Assembly: GCF_016458205.1 (NCBI RefSeq) | Contig: NZ_JAEMED010000005.1 | Span: 1-64,000 of the forward strand | Source: Streptococcus sp. 121 | Lineage (GTDB): Bacteria; Bacillota; Bacilli; Lactobacillales; Streptococcaceae | DNA: 64,000 bases | Direction: 5' to 3' | Shown: positions 54,877 to 64,000 of the stretch, in pieces | Numbering within the stretch: position 1 is the first letter of the stretch | How the letters are laid out: each line of letters starts with the position of its first letter | Made by a program: the position numbers and the translations under genes | The notes under the pieces: generated by a model | Told to the model about the DNA's origin: nothing | The model's input: the letters and a program-made list of their open reading frames with translations, nothing else | Databases searched by the model: none

Positions 54877-57800
54877 TTATAGACCTCCTATGTATCTGAT
54901 GACATTCATATCAAGATTAGACTGGTGTTGCTCTAAACGGAATCGCCCAACTTGTAAGGATTTCACGAAGACCCCGTTGTCAATCTGGAGAACCCCTTGT
55001 GAGATGAAGGCGACTTCTTTACCAGCTGACACGAAGGAAATCCGGTCATTGGTTACTCGAACCGCCGAGGAACCATCTTTCCGACCAAGAATCAAGCCAT
55101 CATTACTTTGACTGAAATAGGTATCCATGAAGTCTGTTCGAATTTGCATATCTCCCATATTTTGTTGGAGAGCTATAATTCGTTGACTTGCAGAGATAAG
55201 AGCCTGCTCAGTCTCTTTCTTCCCACGTTCAGTCTCTTTGATTTGGTTTTTGACCGTCTCAATCCACTGAGCCATAATGTCGGCTGATGCCTTGGCTTCC
55301 AACTCCGCAATCAGGATACCTGCTTGCTCGTTGAGTCGGTTGATTTGTTCGGTGGTTAGTTCGGCGTCGGCTTTTGAATCAAAACGCGCATCAATATCTT
55401 CTGGAGCTTCTCCTGCATCTGTAACGATGTTGCTTTGTGTTAACTCAACTTTTCTAAAAGACACAGAACCAATTCCGTTATATCCTAAAATAATTCGACG
55501 ATGACTGAAATCTGAATTAGGTTTAAGAATACCGGTAACACTATAGCGAACCCAGCTATCGGTCAACTGCACATGCTTAGACATATGGGTTACAACGTTG
55601 TTATAATTCACTTTTCCATTATCACGAAGCTCAAACCAAACTTCCGGATTCCCAGAATTCACTTTCGCTTCAAATGATAATGTGTAAGTTTCGCCAGTTT
55701 TCAGTTCTGCTAAAGCTGTGCTATCTAACTTTCCTCCAAGACGAGTACCACTCTCCGAATGAATTTGCCATTGATGCCACGTTGCTGTAGTTGTTGTCAC
55801 CGTAAAGACACTATCTGAAACCCCTCGAGTAGTCTTTGAACTATCTCCCTGAGAATACTCCCACAGCCCTCGACTAAAATCATAGTCCTCTGCGTAGTTA
55901 CGTGAACCAACTTTGACTAAGTCAAATAGCGCTGTCCATTGATACCTAGAAGGGTCCTCGCTATCTCTTTCAGTAAAATCTGTCAGAGTCCCTATAAATC
56001 GTTTGTTCCGACTATCCGTCGTACTAAATCCTTCTCGACCGTCTTCGGAGTTAGCCCAAGCGGTATGGAAATAGGGAGTCCTTCCGTCAGAACCCTTTGG
56101 ACCAGGAACACCTTGGTCGCCTTTTAGCCCTTGAGCGCCGCGGTCTCCCTTGTCTCCTTTATCACCTTTAATTTTTGTCCAACGATAGCGAGACGGATTT
56201 GGACTATCCGCTTCCTCAAAGTCCACATACATACCGATATAGGCTTTAGAACCATTGGTAGTCTGCGAGAACCCACCACCAAGATTGGTATCTGCATAAG
56301 CGATGTGGGTGTACTGTGTCTTCCCATCGATTCCTTTCTGTCCAGGAATCCCTTGTTCCCCTTTTGGACCTTGGAGACCTTGAAGCCCCCGTTCTCCTCG
56401 TGGGCCAACGGCTCCTTGTTCCCCTTTATCGCCTTTGTCACCCTTGTCACCTTTCGGACCTTGAGCGCCGTCTTTACCATCTCTCCCGTCTTTTCCTGGT
56501 GCACCGTCAGCTCCATCGCGACCATTTTTACCATCCTTACCGTTTCGACCGTCTTGACCTTTCTCGCCGTGTACAGCAAGCAAAATAGGCTCTGTCGTCT
56601 TCACAGAACCATCTGAATATTGTTCCATGCGGTAATACCACAGGAATCGTTTTTCAGGAGTGACTGCTAGGATTTCTGGTACCCAGCCAAGTTCTTTATC
56701 AGATTTAACAGGTTCTTTTAGAGGAATTGTTCCTTCAACCAGGGTGGCATAATTCACAGACTGGACAATACTTGCGTTTGTATCGTTCTGGTCTTTACTA
56801 GATTCTGAACCGTGCCTCAAAATACGAATAAAATGCTCATCTCTGTCAAAGTTTCTCCGCTGTTCCTCACTCATAGTCTCAAGACTAGGAACTGTGAACG
56901 TAGCATATCGTCCGCCAGGTTCAAATTTGAAATGTGAAGGAGAGTTCTGCAGGTTATTTGTATTAACCGGTGCTACTAGTTGAATCAAGTCACCGTTTAG
57001 GTACGCCATCGGAGTATAGTTTTTACGACTTGTCGCCTTAGCATCCCTAAACCAGAAAATACAGAGAGTGTACGTTTTACCGGGAACGAGTCTTTCAGAA
57101 AGTACATAATCCGGAATGGCGTGATTGGTTGTCTCTCTTTTTACGTCACTCTCAAGCAAAAGATTCCCTCTTGGGACACTTACTGCCTCTGCGCTCTCGG
57201 ACAATGCATAGTAGTTCTTATAGCTGACAACCCCTCGTCCATCTTGACCATCATCACCTCTGACTTTCACCCACTTATACATGCCAGGATCCGTAGAATC
57301 TTCTGGTGTGTAGTCGGTATAAGTCCCCATAAATTCCTTGTTTGCGGAATCTTCAACAGTGAAATTCAAGCGACCGTCTTCACTATCCGCCCAAGCGGTG
57401 TGGAAGTATGGTGTTCGTCCGTCCGCTCCTTTTGGTCCTGCTTTTCCGACAGTACCATCTCTGGTATTGGTGAAACTGATGTCGGTTGTTGCGACCAGAA
57501 CATTATCTACATAGGCCTCGACTACCACATTCAAGACATTTTCAATATCTTCTGCTTTGACTTCCAACTGTTGACTGGTACCAAGGAAGTTATCCTCCAG
57601 GTCCTTGAAGATAAAGACTGCCTGACGCTCACTTCTTCCTTTAAACAATTGAGCAGTAAGTAACGACGACCCATTGCTGTTTTTAAAGGAAACTCCGTTA
57701 TCCGTTGTTAACCGGATTTCATAAGGGCGTGCATCCTCAACCATCTTCTCAAGTTCAGACATAAGGTTTTTAGACACCTTATTTTCTAGGGCCACAAAGT

Positions 57801-60531
57801 TTGAAAAGACTGTCTTGTTGTTGGCGGGATTTGTGAAACTGATAGTCTGCTCAGAAACCCGAGCCTGTAAGATGAGCGTAGGCGTGAAACCTTCGTCTCG
57901 AATCTTGACGGTATCCCCGATTTCAAGATCCACATACCCATCCACTTCATAAGTGATTTTGGGGTAAGCGTGCTTGCGGAGTTCCCGAAGAGCACTTGAA
58001 ATCAAGACATCTTGAGAGTCTGTCTCAATCTTCATGTCTTTACGAATCCAGTTATCAGTAGTCTCTTTACCAGTCAGAACAGAAGGGTAAAGATCCCGAG
58101 AAAGAGGCGCATAGAGTACACCGTTCTTGAGATAGAACTCCACTTGGCCCTTCTCGTTTTTCCACTCTTGATAGCGTTTAGGGTCCACTTTGACTTCTAC
58201 AACTTCGGTCCCTGTGCTTGCTGCTGCTTTGGCTTCTTCTTTTTTAGGTTCAGCAGGTTTAGGCGCTTCATTGATATTGGCACCGCCCGCTAATTCTGGA
58301 GGGTATACAACAGCTTTTGTGAAACCTTTGAAGGTTGCCATATTATAAGTGTTCTGAACAACGTAGCGCTTGCCGCCGTAGTTCTGTTCAAGAACTGTGA
58401 CTTTATCGCCGGATACGGACTTAATGACCCCAACGTGACCCCAAATATTGGTTCCAGCAGCTGCGTTATTAGCGTGAACGGTATAGAGACCTCCGGCTCG
58501 AATATCACCACTGCCTCGGACAACTTTCCAACCGAACTTAGCCCAGTTATACCCTTCAGCTATATTTGCAGCTGCCATAGTATCGCCAATCACATCGTGC
58601 ATTGGGAATCCTGCTCCAAGGCCCGGGCCACCTAGTTCTTTTGCGTACCAAGCAGCGAAACCATAACACTCACCGTTTCCAACACTCCGGTTTTTCAAAC
58701 CGTCCGCTTTTCGGAGCGCTGCTTGCACCTTGGGAGCAATTTCTCCCGCCCCTTTTTGATTCGGCAAGCGATAAACATAAGTATAGATAGCTCGTCCCAT
58801 ACCACGGAGATAAGCTTCATAGTTGTTAGTGGAAATCCCATTGTGACGGAAATTACAGTGAATAATGTCGCTGTTATTCTTCATGAGCATCACATGCCCA
58901 TCCGCGCCTCCCGAAAATCCACGTTTCCCCCATATAATGATGTCTCCTTTTTGGAGTGGTACCGAACGGTTTTCAGCAACCAACTGGTAACCTTCACGCT
59001 TGAGTGGATCGTGCATGGTTTCTGTAGAAAAAGGCCAAGTTCCTATATTTCCGAAACCTGCATGTTTCATTGCATAGTAAATAGCTGACGAACAGTCATA
59101 AGAATTTGGACCGGTTCGAGCTTGCATGGAGTAGGTTACTTTACCTTGTCTAGCTTCAAACCACTGAATCATTTTGTCAATTCGTGGGTCAGAAGTAGCT
59201 GAGTGTTTATCGGGCGTGCTAGTGATATTACCGACTAACTCCCCACGATCTAACTTATCTAACACGCCATTATTAGCGGAGTTGACTCCGCTACGAATTG
59301 AACGCATGAGACCGATATAATGACCGTAACCGGAAGCCGCATAGTCATATTTAGCACCACCAGAACGGAAAAGCCCGCTGGTATAACCTTCAATGTCTTT
59401 CTTTCCTTTGACAGCATAAATCCCTTGGTGAGCCAAGAGATAGGTGTAGTCCTTGAAGAAATCATCTAGGTTGGCATAGTGCATGTAAGTCCCACCTTCG
59501 TTGGCAGGACGCCAGGACCCTGTTGTAACAACCACTCCGGACGGACGAGTTTGCGCTCCTCCGGTCATACCTGACCAGTTATTATCCATCTTAGCAACGT
59601 TTGAGTTGCCCCAGTTACTTTCCAGATAAAGTTGACAGATAACACCGGAAATCAAAAGGTCATTCTTACGGCAATGTTCCACAATCTTAGACAAATTATC
59701 CTTAGACAAGGTTTTCCCGCCGTACTTGATTTCAGAACCGGTGTAAGTTGCCTTTCCACCGCTCGCTTGTTTGGCTGCGGTTGTTTTCTTGGCATCATCC
59801 GTGGATTGATTGGAGGTTCCGATGGGCATTGTGGCATTGTAGATTTCAGTTTTATCAACTGTTCGACCAATACCTGCGACGTTCTTTCCGTAACTTAAAA
59901 GCACGTCATTTCTGCGCTTACCAACCCCTTGAATATCCTTACCGTCATTTGCTTTGTAAATATTCAAAACGAAAGCGTCAAGACTTGAATCAGGCTTTAA
60001 TTTTGTGACAAACTCAATCTCAGCATCAAACTTGTTAGCGATAGACAAAAGACGCTTGAGTCCTGTATCTTCACCAGTCCATTCAAGCGTCCGCTTTTGG
60101 TCTTTAACTTCATTGATACCAATCTTGATGGCATTGTTTTCAACCATCCCCCAGAGATTCATATACTCGATAAAACTCATCTGCCTGTCAGCCTTAAACG
60201 CTCCGTGGTACTCATTCAAGAGTTCCATGGACAAATATTCCGCGGAACACTCAATGACATGCTCGGTTTCCTTGACTTCCATGACATTGAAAAGATAAGT
60301 CCGCCCCTTATGGTGGAAAGAGACAAATGACCTCTCGTTCAAAACATTGTAAGTTTTAGAAACCATGGTGTCGTATTGCAGGGATTTTTTGAAAACTGAA
60401 AAAGAAAAGGTTGAGGTGGCATTCTCAAGACTTCGATGCCATTGATCGCCGAAAAAGTTCAACGTTTTAGTTTTCGAATTATCGACGAAAGCGACTTTTC
60501 TCAAATTCGCGTCATGAATTGTTAGTAACAA
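54877..60531 (-). CDS. Tail-associated multi-hydrolase with collagen-like repeats (tail endopeptidase / fibre)
   Basis: 1884 residues. Parts in order: an N-terminal phage tail (Gp18/Tal-like) domain, about 1-250; a lysozyme/glucosaminidase-like domain, about 275-420 (CQLYLESNWGNSNVAKMDNN); an NlpC/P60 domain, about 445-590 (Cys in GPNSYDCSSAIYYAMKHAG, then DGHVMLMKNN); and a CHAP domain, about 605-750 (NGECYGFAAWYAKEL, IWGHVGVIKSV, VLEQNYGGKRYVVQN) resembling the PlySs2 catalytic domain. Then a tail segment, three repeats of the GRTPYFHTAWADSEDG type near 1030, 1405 and 1485, and collagen-like Gly-X-Y tracts at about 1320-1400 and 1455-1482. It ends in a coiled coil (1710-1800) and a beta tip. 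It would puncture the wall during DNA injection. Confidence 0.88.
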   Translation of the reverse strand: MLLTIHDANLRKVAFVDNSKTKTLNFFGDQWHRSLENATSTFSFSVFKKSLQYDTMVSKTYNVLNERSFVSFHHKGRTYLFNVMEVKETEHVIECSAEYLSMELLNEYHGAFKADRQMSFIEYMNLWGMVENNAIKIGINEVKDQKRTLEWTGEDTGLKRLLSIANKFDAEIEFVTKLKPDSSLDAFVLNIYKANDGKDIQGVGKRRNDVLLSYGKNVAGIGRTVDKTEIYNATMPIGTSNQSTDDAKKTTAAKQASGGKATYTGSEIKYGGKTLSKDNLSKIVEHCRKNDLLISGVICQLYLESNWGNSNVAKMDNNWSGMTGGAQTRPSGVVVTTGSWRPANEGGTYMHYANLDDFFKDYTYLLAHQGIYAVKGKKDIEGYTSGLFRSGGAKYDYAASGYGHYIGLMRSIRSGVNSANNGVLDKLDRGELVGNITSTPDKHSATSDPRIDKMIQWFEARQGKVTYSMQARTGPNSYDCSSAIYYAMKHAGFGNIGTWPFSTETMHDPLKREGYQLVAENRSVPLQKGDIIIWGKRGFSGGADGHVMLMKNNSDIIHCNFRHNGISTNNYEAYLRGMGRAIYTYVYRLPNQKGAGEIAPKVQAALRKADGLKNRSVGNGECYGFAAWYAKELGGPGLGAGFPMHDVIGDTMAAANIAEGYNWAKFGWKVVRGSGDIRAGGLYTVHANNAAAGTNIWGHVGVIKSVSGDKVTVLEQNYGGKRYVVQNTYNMATFKGFTKAVVYPPELAGGANINEAPKPAEPKKEEAKAAASTGTEVVEVKVDPKRYQEWKNEKGQVEFYLKNGVLYAPLSRDLYPSVLTGKETTDNWIRKDMKIETDSQDVLISSALRELRKHAYPKITYEVDGYVDLEIGDTVKIRDEGFTPTLILQARVSEQTISFTNPANNKTVFSNFVALENKVSKNLMSELEKMVEDARPYEIRLTTDNGVSFKNSNGSSLLTAQLFKGRSERQAVFIFKDLEDNFLGTSQQLEVKAEDIENVLNVVVEAYVDNVLVATTDISFTNTRDGTVGKAGPKGADGRTPYFHTAWADSEDGRLNFTVEDSANKEFMGTYTDYTPEDSTDPGMYKWVKVRGDDGQDGRGVVSYKNYYALSESAEAVSVPRGNLLLESDVKRETTNHAIPDYVLSERLVPGKTYTLCIFWFRDAKATSRKNYTPMAYLNGDLIQLVAPVNTNNLQNSPSHFKFEPGGRYATFTVPSLETMSEEQRRNFDRDEHFIRILRHGSESSKDQNDTNASIVQSVNYATLVEGTIPLKEPVKSDKELGWVPEILAVTPEKRFLWYYRMEQYSDGSVKTTEPILLAVHGEKGQDGRNGKDGKNGRDGADGAPGKDGRDGKDGAQGPKGDKGDKGDKGEQGAVGPRGERGLQGLQGPKGEQGIPGQKGIDGKTQYTHIAYADTNLGGGFSQTTNGSKAYIGMYVDFEEADSPNPSRYRWTKIKGDKGDKGDRGAQGLKGDQGVPGPKGSDGRTPYFHTAWANSEDGREGFSTTDSRNKRFIGTLTDFTERDSEDPSRYQWTALFDLVKVGSRNYAEDYDFSRGLWEYSQGDSSKTTRGVSDSVFTVTTTTATWHQWQIHSESGTRLGGKLDSTALAELKTGETYTLSFEAKVNSGNPEVWFELRDNGKVNYNNVVTHMSKHVQLTDSWVRYSVTGILKPNSDFSHRRIILGYNGIGSVSFRKVELTQSNIVTDAGEAPEDIDARFDSKADAELTTEQINRLNEQAGILIAELEAKASADIMAQWIETVKNQIKETERGKKETEQALISASQRIIALQQNMGDMQIRTDFMDTYFSQSNDGLILGRKDGSSAVRVTNDRISFVSAGKEVAFISQGVLQIDNGVFVKSLQVGRFRLEQHQSNLDMNVIRYIGGL

Positions 60532-60534
60532 ATC

Positions 60535-62481
60535 TTATAACCACCTTTCTCTGAATCTTATTTTTACCCTTGGCATTTTCTTGGTCCAACTGGATGCATA
60601 AAACTGTAACTCTGATTCCCCCGGAGGGATTCGAATGAATCCAGCTCCATCAACCAGTAGATTGGCATTCATAACCCCATCCAGCTGAACAGTGTCGTCT
60701 TCTGAATTAATGACTACTTCAGACTGTTGCCCGAAAGCATTTGTCGGCTTCTGATTGAATTTGTTCCCGAAGTCCATACGGAAATAGAGTTCATCTAGAT
60801 ACATGTGAGTTGGCCATTCCTTGCCTTCAAAACCTGCCCAGATAACGTGGACCTTGCCTGCTTTTTTGCCCTTGATGTTTGGCACAGTTACCCGAAACTT
60901 AGAACCAAACCAGTAAACATCAACCTGGTCATCCTTGCGTTCCAAATCGGACCAACCGCGATCTTTGTTGAAAGGATTGTGTTCGTTCTTGTGGTCGGGC
61001 TCAAAAGTCCAGCGCTTATGAAACTCAAAACCACCTTTATTGTCTGTCGCAAAGAAGTTGTACTCTGTCTTAAAGTCGTCTCCTCGTTTGATAGTTTCGA
61101 CTCCGTAAAGGAAATTGTTTTGATCATCAGTCACAATCACCTTAATCCAACCTTGTTGATTAGTCTTGCCGCACCAAAAAATCTGTCGCCACCAAAGGTA
61201 TTCACTGGTAGTCCGCTCAGATCCTTGCAAAGCCCATGTTAGACTAGCTGAACTAGCAGACTGGTTTTGTCCTGTTGATCCAATTGAGTTCAGAGCGATG
61301 TGATTTCGACCCCAAGCATTTTCGATTCTTAAAGATCCAGTAGGAACTCCTGAGAAGTCGTTTGTTTTAGTAGCCACATTCTTTTGCGCTAGGTTCGGAC
61401 CGGTTGCTTGAGTATAACCTGGTTGAGACGAGGAAGTAGCCATCCTTGGAAGGCGGAAGGTTTGACCTCGAACCCTTAATTCATTTGGAGACCAACCTCC
61501 TCCACCATTCAGAACCCCAGACACGCTGACAGAATCACCGCTGACTGCGATTGTTTTATCTATCAAATCCAATCTTGAGTTGTTTTGTAGCATTGGTGGT
61601 CTACCTGAATAACTGAAGGTCTGACCAGCGATCGTTACGCTTGCTCGAATATCATACAAAGCAAAGGTCCACCCTTTATTCGTTAGATAACCACGGACTC
61701 GAATTTGGTTAGTTCTTGAACTGGTGTTTTGACTAACCACTTCAACACTGATATTGAAAATGTAACCACGGTCATTATTTGACTGATAAGTAGACTTAGC
61801 GCCACTTCCGGCTGATGAACCGCCACCGTAAACACTGGTTGGAAGAGAGACGCTATTGAACAAACGCCCAGATTTGAAATCAAGCAAGGGTTCTGATGGA
61901 CGAACCCAGTTAGCTGCATCGTCTGCTGCTTCATTTCCAAAGGCGCTGATGCCTTCTCGATTCACGAAAGCTAGATACCCATTTTCCTCTTCATGCTCTA
62001 CCTCGATAATCGGAAAGGCATCAACCGTCCCATTGTTTTCAACAGTGTAAATTATTCGGTCGCTTTCCACTCGGTGACTTGTGACTTCCTTGTAAGTATA
62101 GGAATGGGCGACACCGTCCGGAACAAAGAAGGTCATAGAACCTTCTGACCAACGACCTTGAGTCTCTACAATCTGGATTTCACCAGAGATAAGCGCCATG
62201 TAATACTTGTCGGGTTCATCGGAAAAGACCAAACGTTTCGGCTCTTTGGTATAGAAAATACCAGCTAGCTTATGCTTGGTCTCATTCTTATTCTTGCCCC
62301 AGATAGCAAATTCAACCTGAATGGTCTTACCCCTGTTGATCACGCGCTCAAAAGATTCTCCAAGAAAAATCGAATTGTTGGTTTGAATATCCCGAGGGTT
62401 TCCTATGTCCCTGCGAATTTCTTTAATGTGGATGATTTCTGACAAATTGATATCATCATAGCTGATTTGAACTTCATTCAA
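60535..62481 (-). CDS. Distal tail protein (Dit-like) with an inserted DUF859-type module
   Basis: 648 residues. The first 145 and some of the following match siphovirus Dit/ORF46-type proteins (SEIIHIKEIRRDIGNPRDIQ, FERVINRGKTIQVEFAIWG, GSMTFFVPDGVAHS). A module at about 225-350 (NNDRGYIFNISVEVVSQN, NQIRVRGYLTNKGWTFALY, LNGGGGWSPNEL) copies the N-terminus of the receptor-binding protein at 52860. A carbohydrate-binding-like domain follows (about 375-560). The end FIRIPPGESELQFYASS is typical for Dit C-termini. It lies between the tape measure and the tail hydrolase. Confidence 0.82.
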   Translation of the reverse strand: MNEVQISYDDINLSEIIHIKEIRRDIGNPRDIQTNNSIFLGESFERVINRGKTIQVEFAIWGKNKNETKHKLAGIFYTKEPKRLVFSDEPDKYYMALISGEIQIVETQGRWSEGSMTFFVPDGVAHSYTYKEVTSHRVESDRIIYTVENNGTVDAFPIIEVEHEEENGYLAFVNREGISAFGNEAADDAANWVRPSEPLLDFKSGRLFNSVSLPTSVYGGGSSAGSGAKSTYQSNNDRGYIFNISVEVVSQNTSSRTNQIRVRGYLTNKGWTFALYDIRASVTIAGQTFSYSGRPPMLQNNSRLDLIDKTIAVSGDSVSVSGVLNGGGGWSPNELRVRGQTFRLPRMATSSSQPGYTQATGPNLAQKNVATKTNDFSGVPTGSLRIENAWGRNHIALNSIGSTGQNQSASSASLTWALQGSERTTSEYLWWRQIFWCGKTNQQGWIKVIVTDDQNNFLYGVETIKRGDDFKTEYNFFATDNKGGFEFHKRWTFEPDHKNEHNPFNKDRGWSDLERKDDQVDVYWFGSKFRVTVPNIKGKKAGKVHVIWAGFEGKEWPTHMYLDELYFRMDFGNKFNQKPTNAFGQQSEVVINSEDDTVQLDGVMNANLLVDGAGFIRIPPGESELQFYASSWTKKMPRVKIRFRERWL

Positions 62482-64000
62482 AGTTTATCTCACCTCTCAT
62501 TCGTGACCGCATTCGGCTATTACGTTCTAATCTATCTTGTATAACACGACCGACTTTCTCAGTATCAAAGTAGACTGGCGCAACACCCTGTCCACTTTCT
62601 GGATTACTTCGATTGATTTTCAACTCAAAGAGAATTTGTTTCAATACTTGAAGAACTGCATCATTTTCTTGTTGCGGTTTGCTTGTCTTGAATTCTCTAA
62701 AGATAAAGGAGTTATCCGGGAACCCGACGCCTTTTTCATAGTGTGGAATCCCCTTAGCCTTCATCAAATCCCGAGTTTTAGCAGCCGGAAGAACCTTTGT
62801 ACCTCGCGGAAGGTCCAAAAGTACATTCCGCCCTTGTGGAATAAAGGATTTTCCGTTTGGGAGCTGAATCAACTCTTTATAGAGTGGACCTTTTTGGTCG
62901 TTAACAATAGCTGGTCCACCCAAGTGGTAGTCAGTACCAGTTTCAAGACCAAGGAATTTACCTACGGCGTTTCCGACTGCGTTGATGGCAACTGAGATTG
63001 TTCTTGGAATGGAATTTAAGACTCCAATAACGCCTTGAGCCTTACCGGAAGCCCTGTCATCGGCATCAATAACTGTCGGACTCTTTTGTTTAACTGAGTC
63101 AATTGCTGCTTGCGCTGCGGTAGTTTGTGGTCTAGTTTGATCCGTAGCTTTAATATCCGCTGCCCGTCTTTGAAGGACATTATCAATAGCTGCCTGAGCC
63201 GGAGTAGTCCCTCCTGCGGTTGCATCAACTGCCTGAATATCACTAGGTGTAGTTTGCTTCACGCTATCAACTTGAGCTTGCGCTGATGATGTAGCTGGAA
63301 GTACCTTGGGTTCAGCTGTGATTTGTACCGGAGAATTTTGCTTAATGCTGTCAATCTCAGCTTGAGATAGGGTCACACCATAAGTCGTTTTATTCTCAGC
63401 TTCAATCGGTACCTTCTTCGGATTTTGGAATAGCAAGTCAAGAGTACCAGTCGCACTATCGACACCAGGTTGAGTATTATCGGTTGCTTCAAGATTTACA
63501 GACTTCTTATCAATCAGTCCGCTAATCCGCCTTTGGGCTTCTTCAACCGGTAACTGAGTCATATCTTGCGCCAAAAGTTTTTTCTCAGCCTCTGGCATCA
63601 AATTCCATCTATCTAAAGCACCCTTGGCACTCTCGGCATTTTCCATGAAGTTTGAATTATCCCCGAGGATTTTTTTGACCTCCTCGGGCATACTATTCCA
63701 GATTGCAAGATGATCTTTACTTTCGATGATAGCTTGAAGTCCTGCCTGTCCATCAACTACCAAAGCTTTCTCTTCTGGACTCAATGAATCCCATTTACCC
63801 ATTTCAACAAGCGCTTCACCGACCATAATTCGAGCATTAGACTCAAGATTGGCATGCTTGAGAGTGAACTGCATAGCGTCCCAACCACCTTCGGCCTCAA
63901 TCGCTTTTTGAATTTCTTCTTTAGCGTTGGTTTTAACTTCACCGGTTTTAGGGTCAAGCACCATGTTATTCCAAGCTAGGTTAGCAGACCTGGTTTCTTC
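62474..64000 (-). CDS. Phage tail tape measure protein, C-terminal part (runs off right edge)
   Basis: At least 508 residues, still open at the right edge (EETRSANLAWNN precedes the first Met at 63964). The N-terminal visible region is helical (EGGWDAMQFTLKHANLES). It contains about eight tandem motifs of the form 'Q-a-x-I-D-S-V-K-Q' with VE/I-x-A-x-D/E (e.g. AQAAIDSVKQKSPTVIDADD, LSQAEIDSIKQNSPVQITAE), typical of streptococcal tape measures. The C-terminus carries YEKGVGFPDNSFIFRE and a basic end. It sets tail length and fills the tail tube. Confidence 0.85.
   Translation of the reverse strand, partial: EETRSANLAWNNMVLDPKTGEVKTNAKEEIQKAIEAEGGWDAMQFTLKHANLESNARIMVGEALVEMGKWDSLSPEEKALVVDGQAGLQAIIESKDHLAIWNSMPEEVKKILGDNSNFMENAESAKGALDRWNLMPEAEKKLLAQDMTQLPVEEAQRRISGLIDKKSVNLEATDNTQPGVDSATGTLDLLFQNPKKVPIEAENKTTYGVTLSQAEIDSIKQNSPVQITAEPKVLPATSSAQAQVDSVKQTTPSDIQAVDATAGGTTPAQAAIDNVLQRRAADIKATDQTRPQTTAAQAAIDSVKQKSPTVIDADDRASGKAQGVIGVLNSIPRTISVAINAVGNAVGKFLGLETGTDYHLGGPAIVNDQKGPLYKELIQLPNGKSFIPQGRNVLLDLPRGTKVLPAAKTRDLMKAKGIPHYEKGVGFPDNSFIFREFKTSKPQQENDAVLQVLKQILFELKINRSNPESGQGVAPVYFDTEKVGRVIQDRLERNSRMRSRMRGEINFE

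Larger units (their letters stand above)
51134..64000 (-). mobile_element. Siphovirus-like prophage, tail and lysis segment (runs off right edge)
   Basis: Order on the minus strand: tape measure, distal tail, tail-associated hydrolase, receptor-binding DUF859 protein, DUF1366 protein, CD1375-like peptide, holin, CHAP-SH3b lysin. This is the standard late-module end of streptococcal temperate phages. Capsid, packaging, replication and integrase genes are outside the window. All visible genes are intact. Confidence 0.92.

Noticed and set aside
56124-56616. Tandem repeat resembling a CRISPR array or minisatellite
   Set aside because: It is the coding sequence of Gly-X-Y collagen-like repeats in the tail protein; periodicity is 9 bp with no spacers. 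No CRISPR array is seen in the window.

Overview
The window is chromosomal DNA of a Streptococcus. The evidence is the CiaRH system beside pepN, a single FAS II cluster under a MarR repressor (fabT) with FabK as the enoyl reductase, Spx, a BlpRH/ComDE-type quorum-sensing bacteriocin locus, LPXTG anchoring, and RUP-like mini-elements with an IS630 relative. I could not assign the species; several traits (PlySs2-like lysin domains, a SntA/CdnP-like nucleotidase) recall S. suis and its neighbours. Layout: 1-0.9 kb holds a partial IS1380 transposase and repeats. 0.9-13.5 kb is a leftward housekeeping block: pcrA, truB, ribF, an ABM-domain protein, spx, a UPF0223 protein, an inositol-phosphatase-like gene, an rRNA methylase, pepN and ciaR-ciaH. 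13.7-18.4 kb runs rightward: mntE, a quorum-type promoter with an unknown small gene, a RelB antitoxin whose toxin gene is broken by a mini-element, an ABC relic, a second kind of mini-element, and a purine permease. 18.4-29.6 kb is the complete leftward fatty-acid operon (fabM, fabT, fabH, acpP, fabK, fabD, fabG, fabF, accB, fabZ, accC, accD, accA) with three FabT operators and three copies of a modular intergenic repeat. birA-bioY and two small membrane proteins follow. 32.5-43.9 kb is a Blp-like bacteriocin island: four two-cysteine bacteriocin precursors in two pairs, candidate immunity proteins, a peptidase-C39 ABC exporter, a short double-glycine pheromone, a histidine kinase and a LytTR regulator. 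Four promoters (three in the island, one at 15.0 kb) share one architecture: two 10-bp direct repeats with a 21-bp period, then exactly 30 bp to a -10 box. The island is scarred. An IS110-family element lies between one such promoter and its bacteriocin pair, an IS630 element sits downstream of the other pair, and a wall-anchored thioredoxin-like gene has lost its signal peptide to a mini-element and carries a nonsense codon. 44.0-46.1 kb is an amino-acid ABC importer. It is followed by a SipA-like signal peptidase lacking the catalytic Ser/Lys pair, a wall-anchored 5'-nucleotidase/cyclic-nucleotide phosphodiesterase, a YbjQ protein, and a small protein plus GNAT pair that looks like a toxin-antitoxin module. 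51.1-64.0 kb is the tail and lysis end of a siphovirus-like prophage that runs off the right edge. Its 1884-residue tail protein carries three wall-hydrolase-like domains and collagen-like repeats. The likely regulatory logic of the bacteriocin island is: the exporter trims and secretes the pheromone, the kinase senses it, and the LytTR regulator turns on exporter, pheromone, bacteriocin and the distal 15-kb transcription units.
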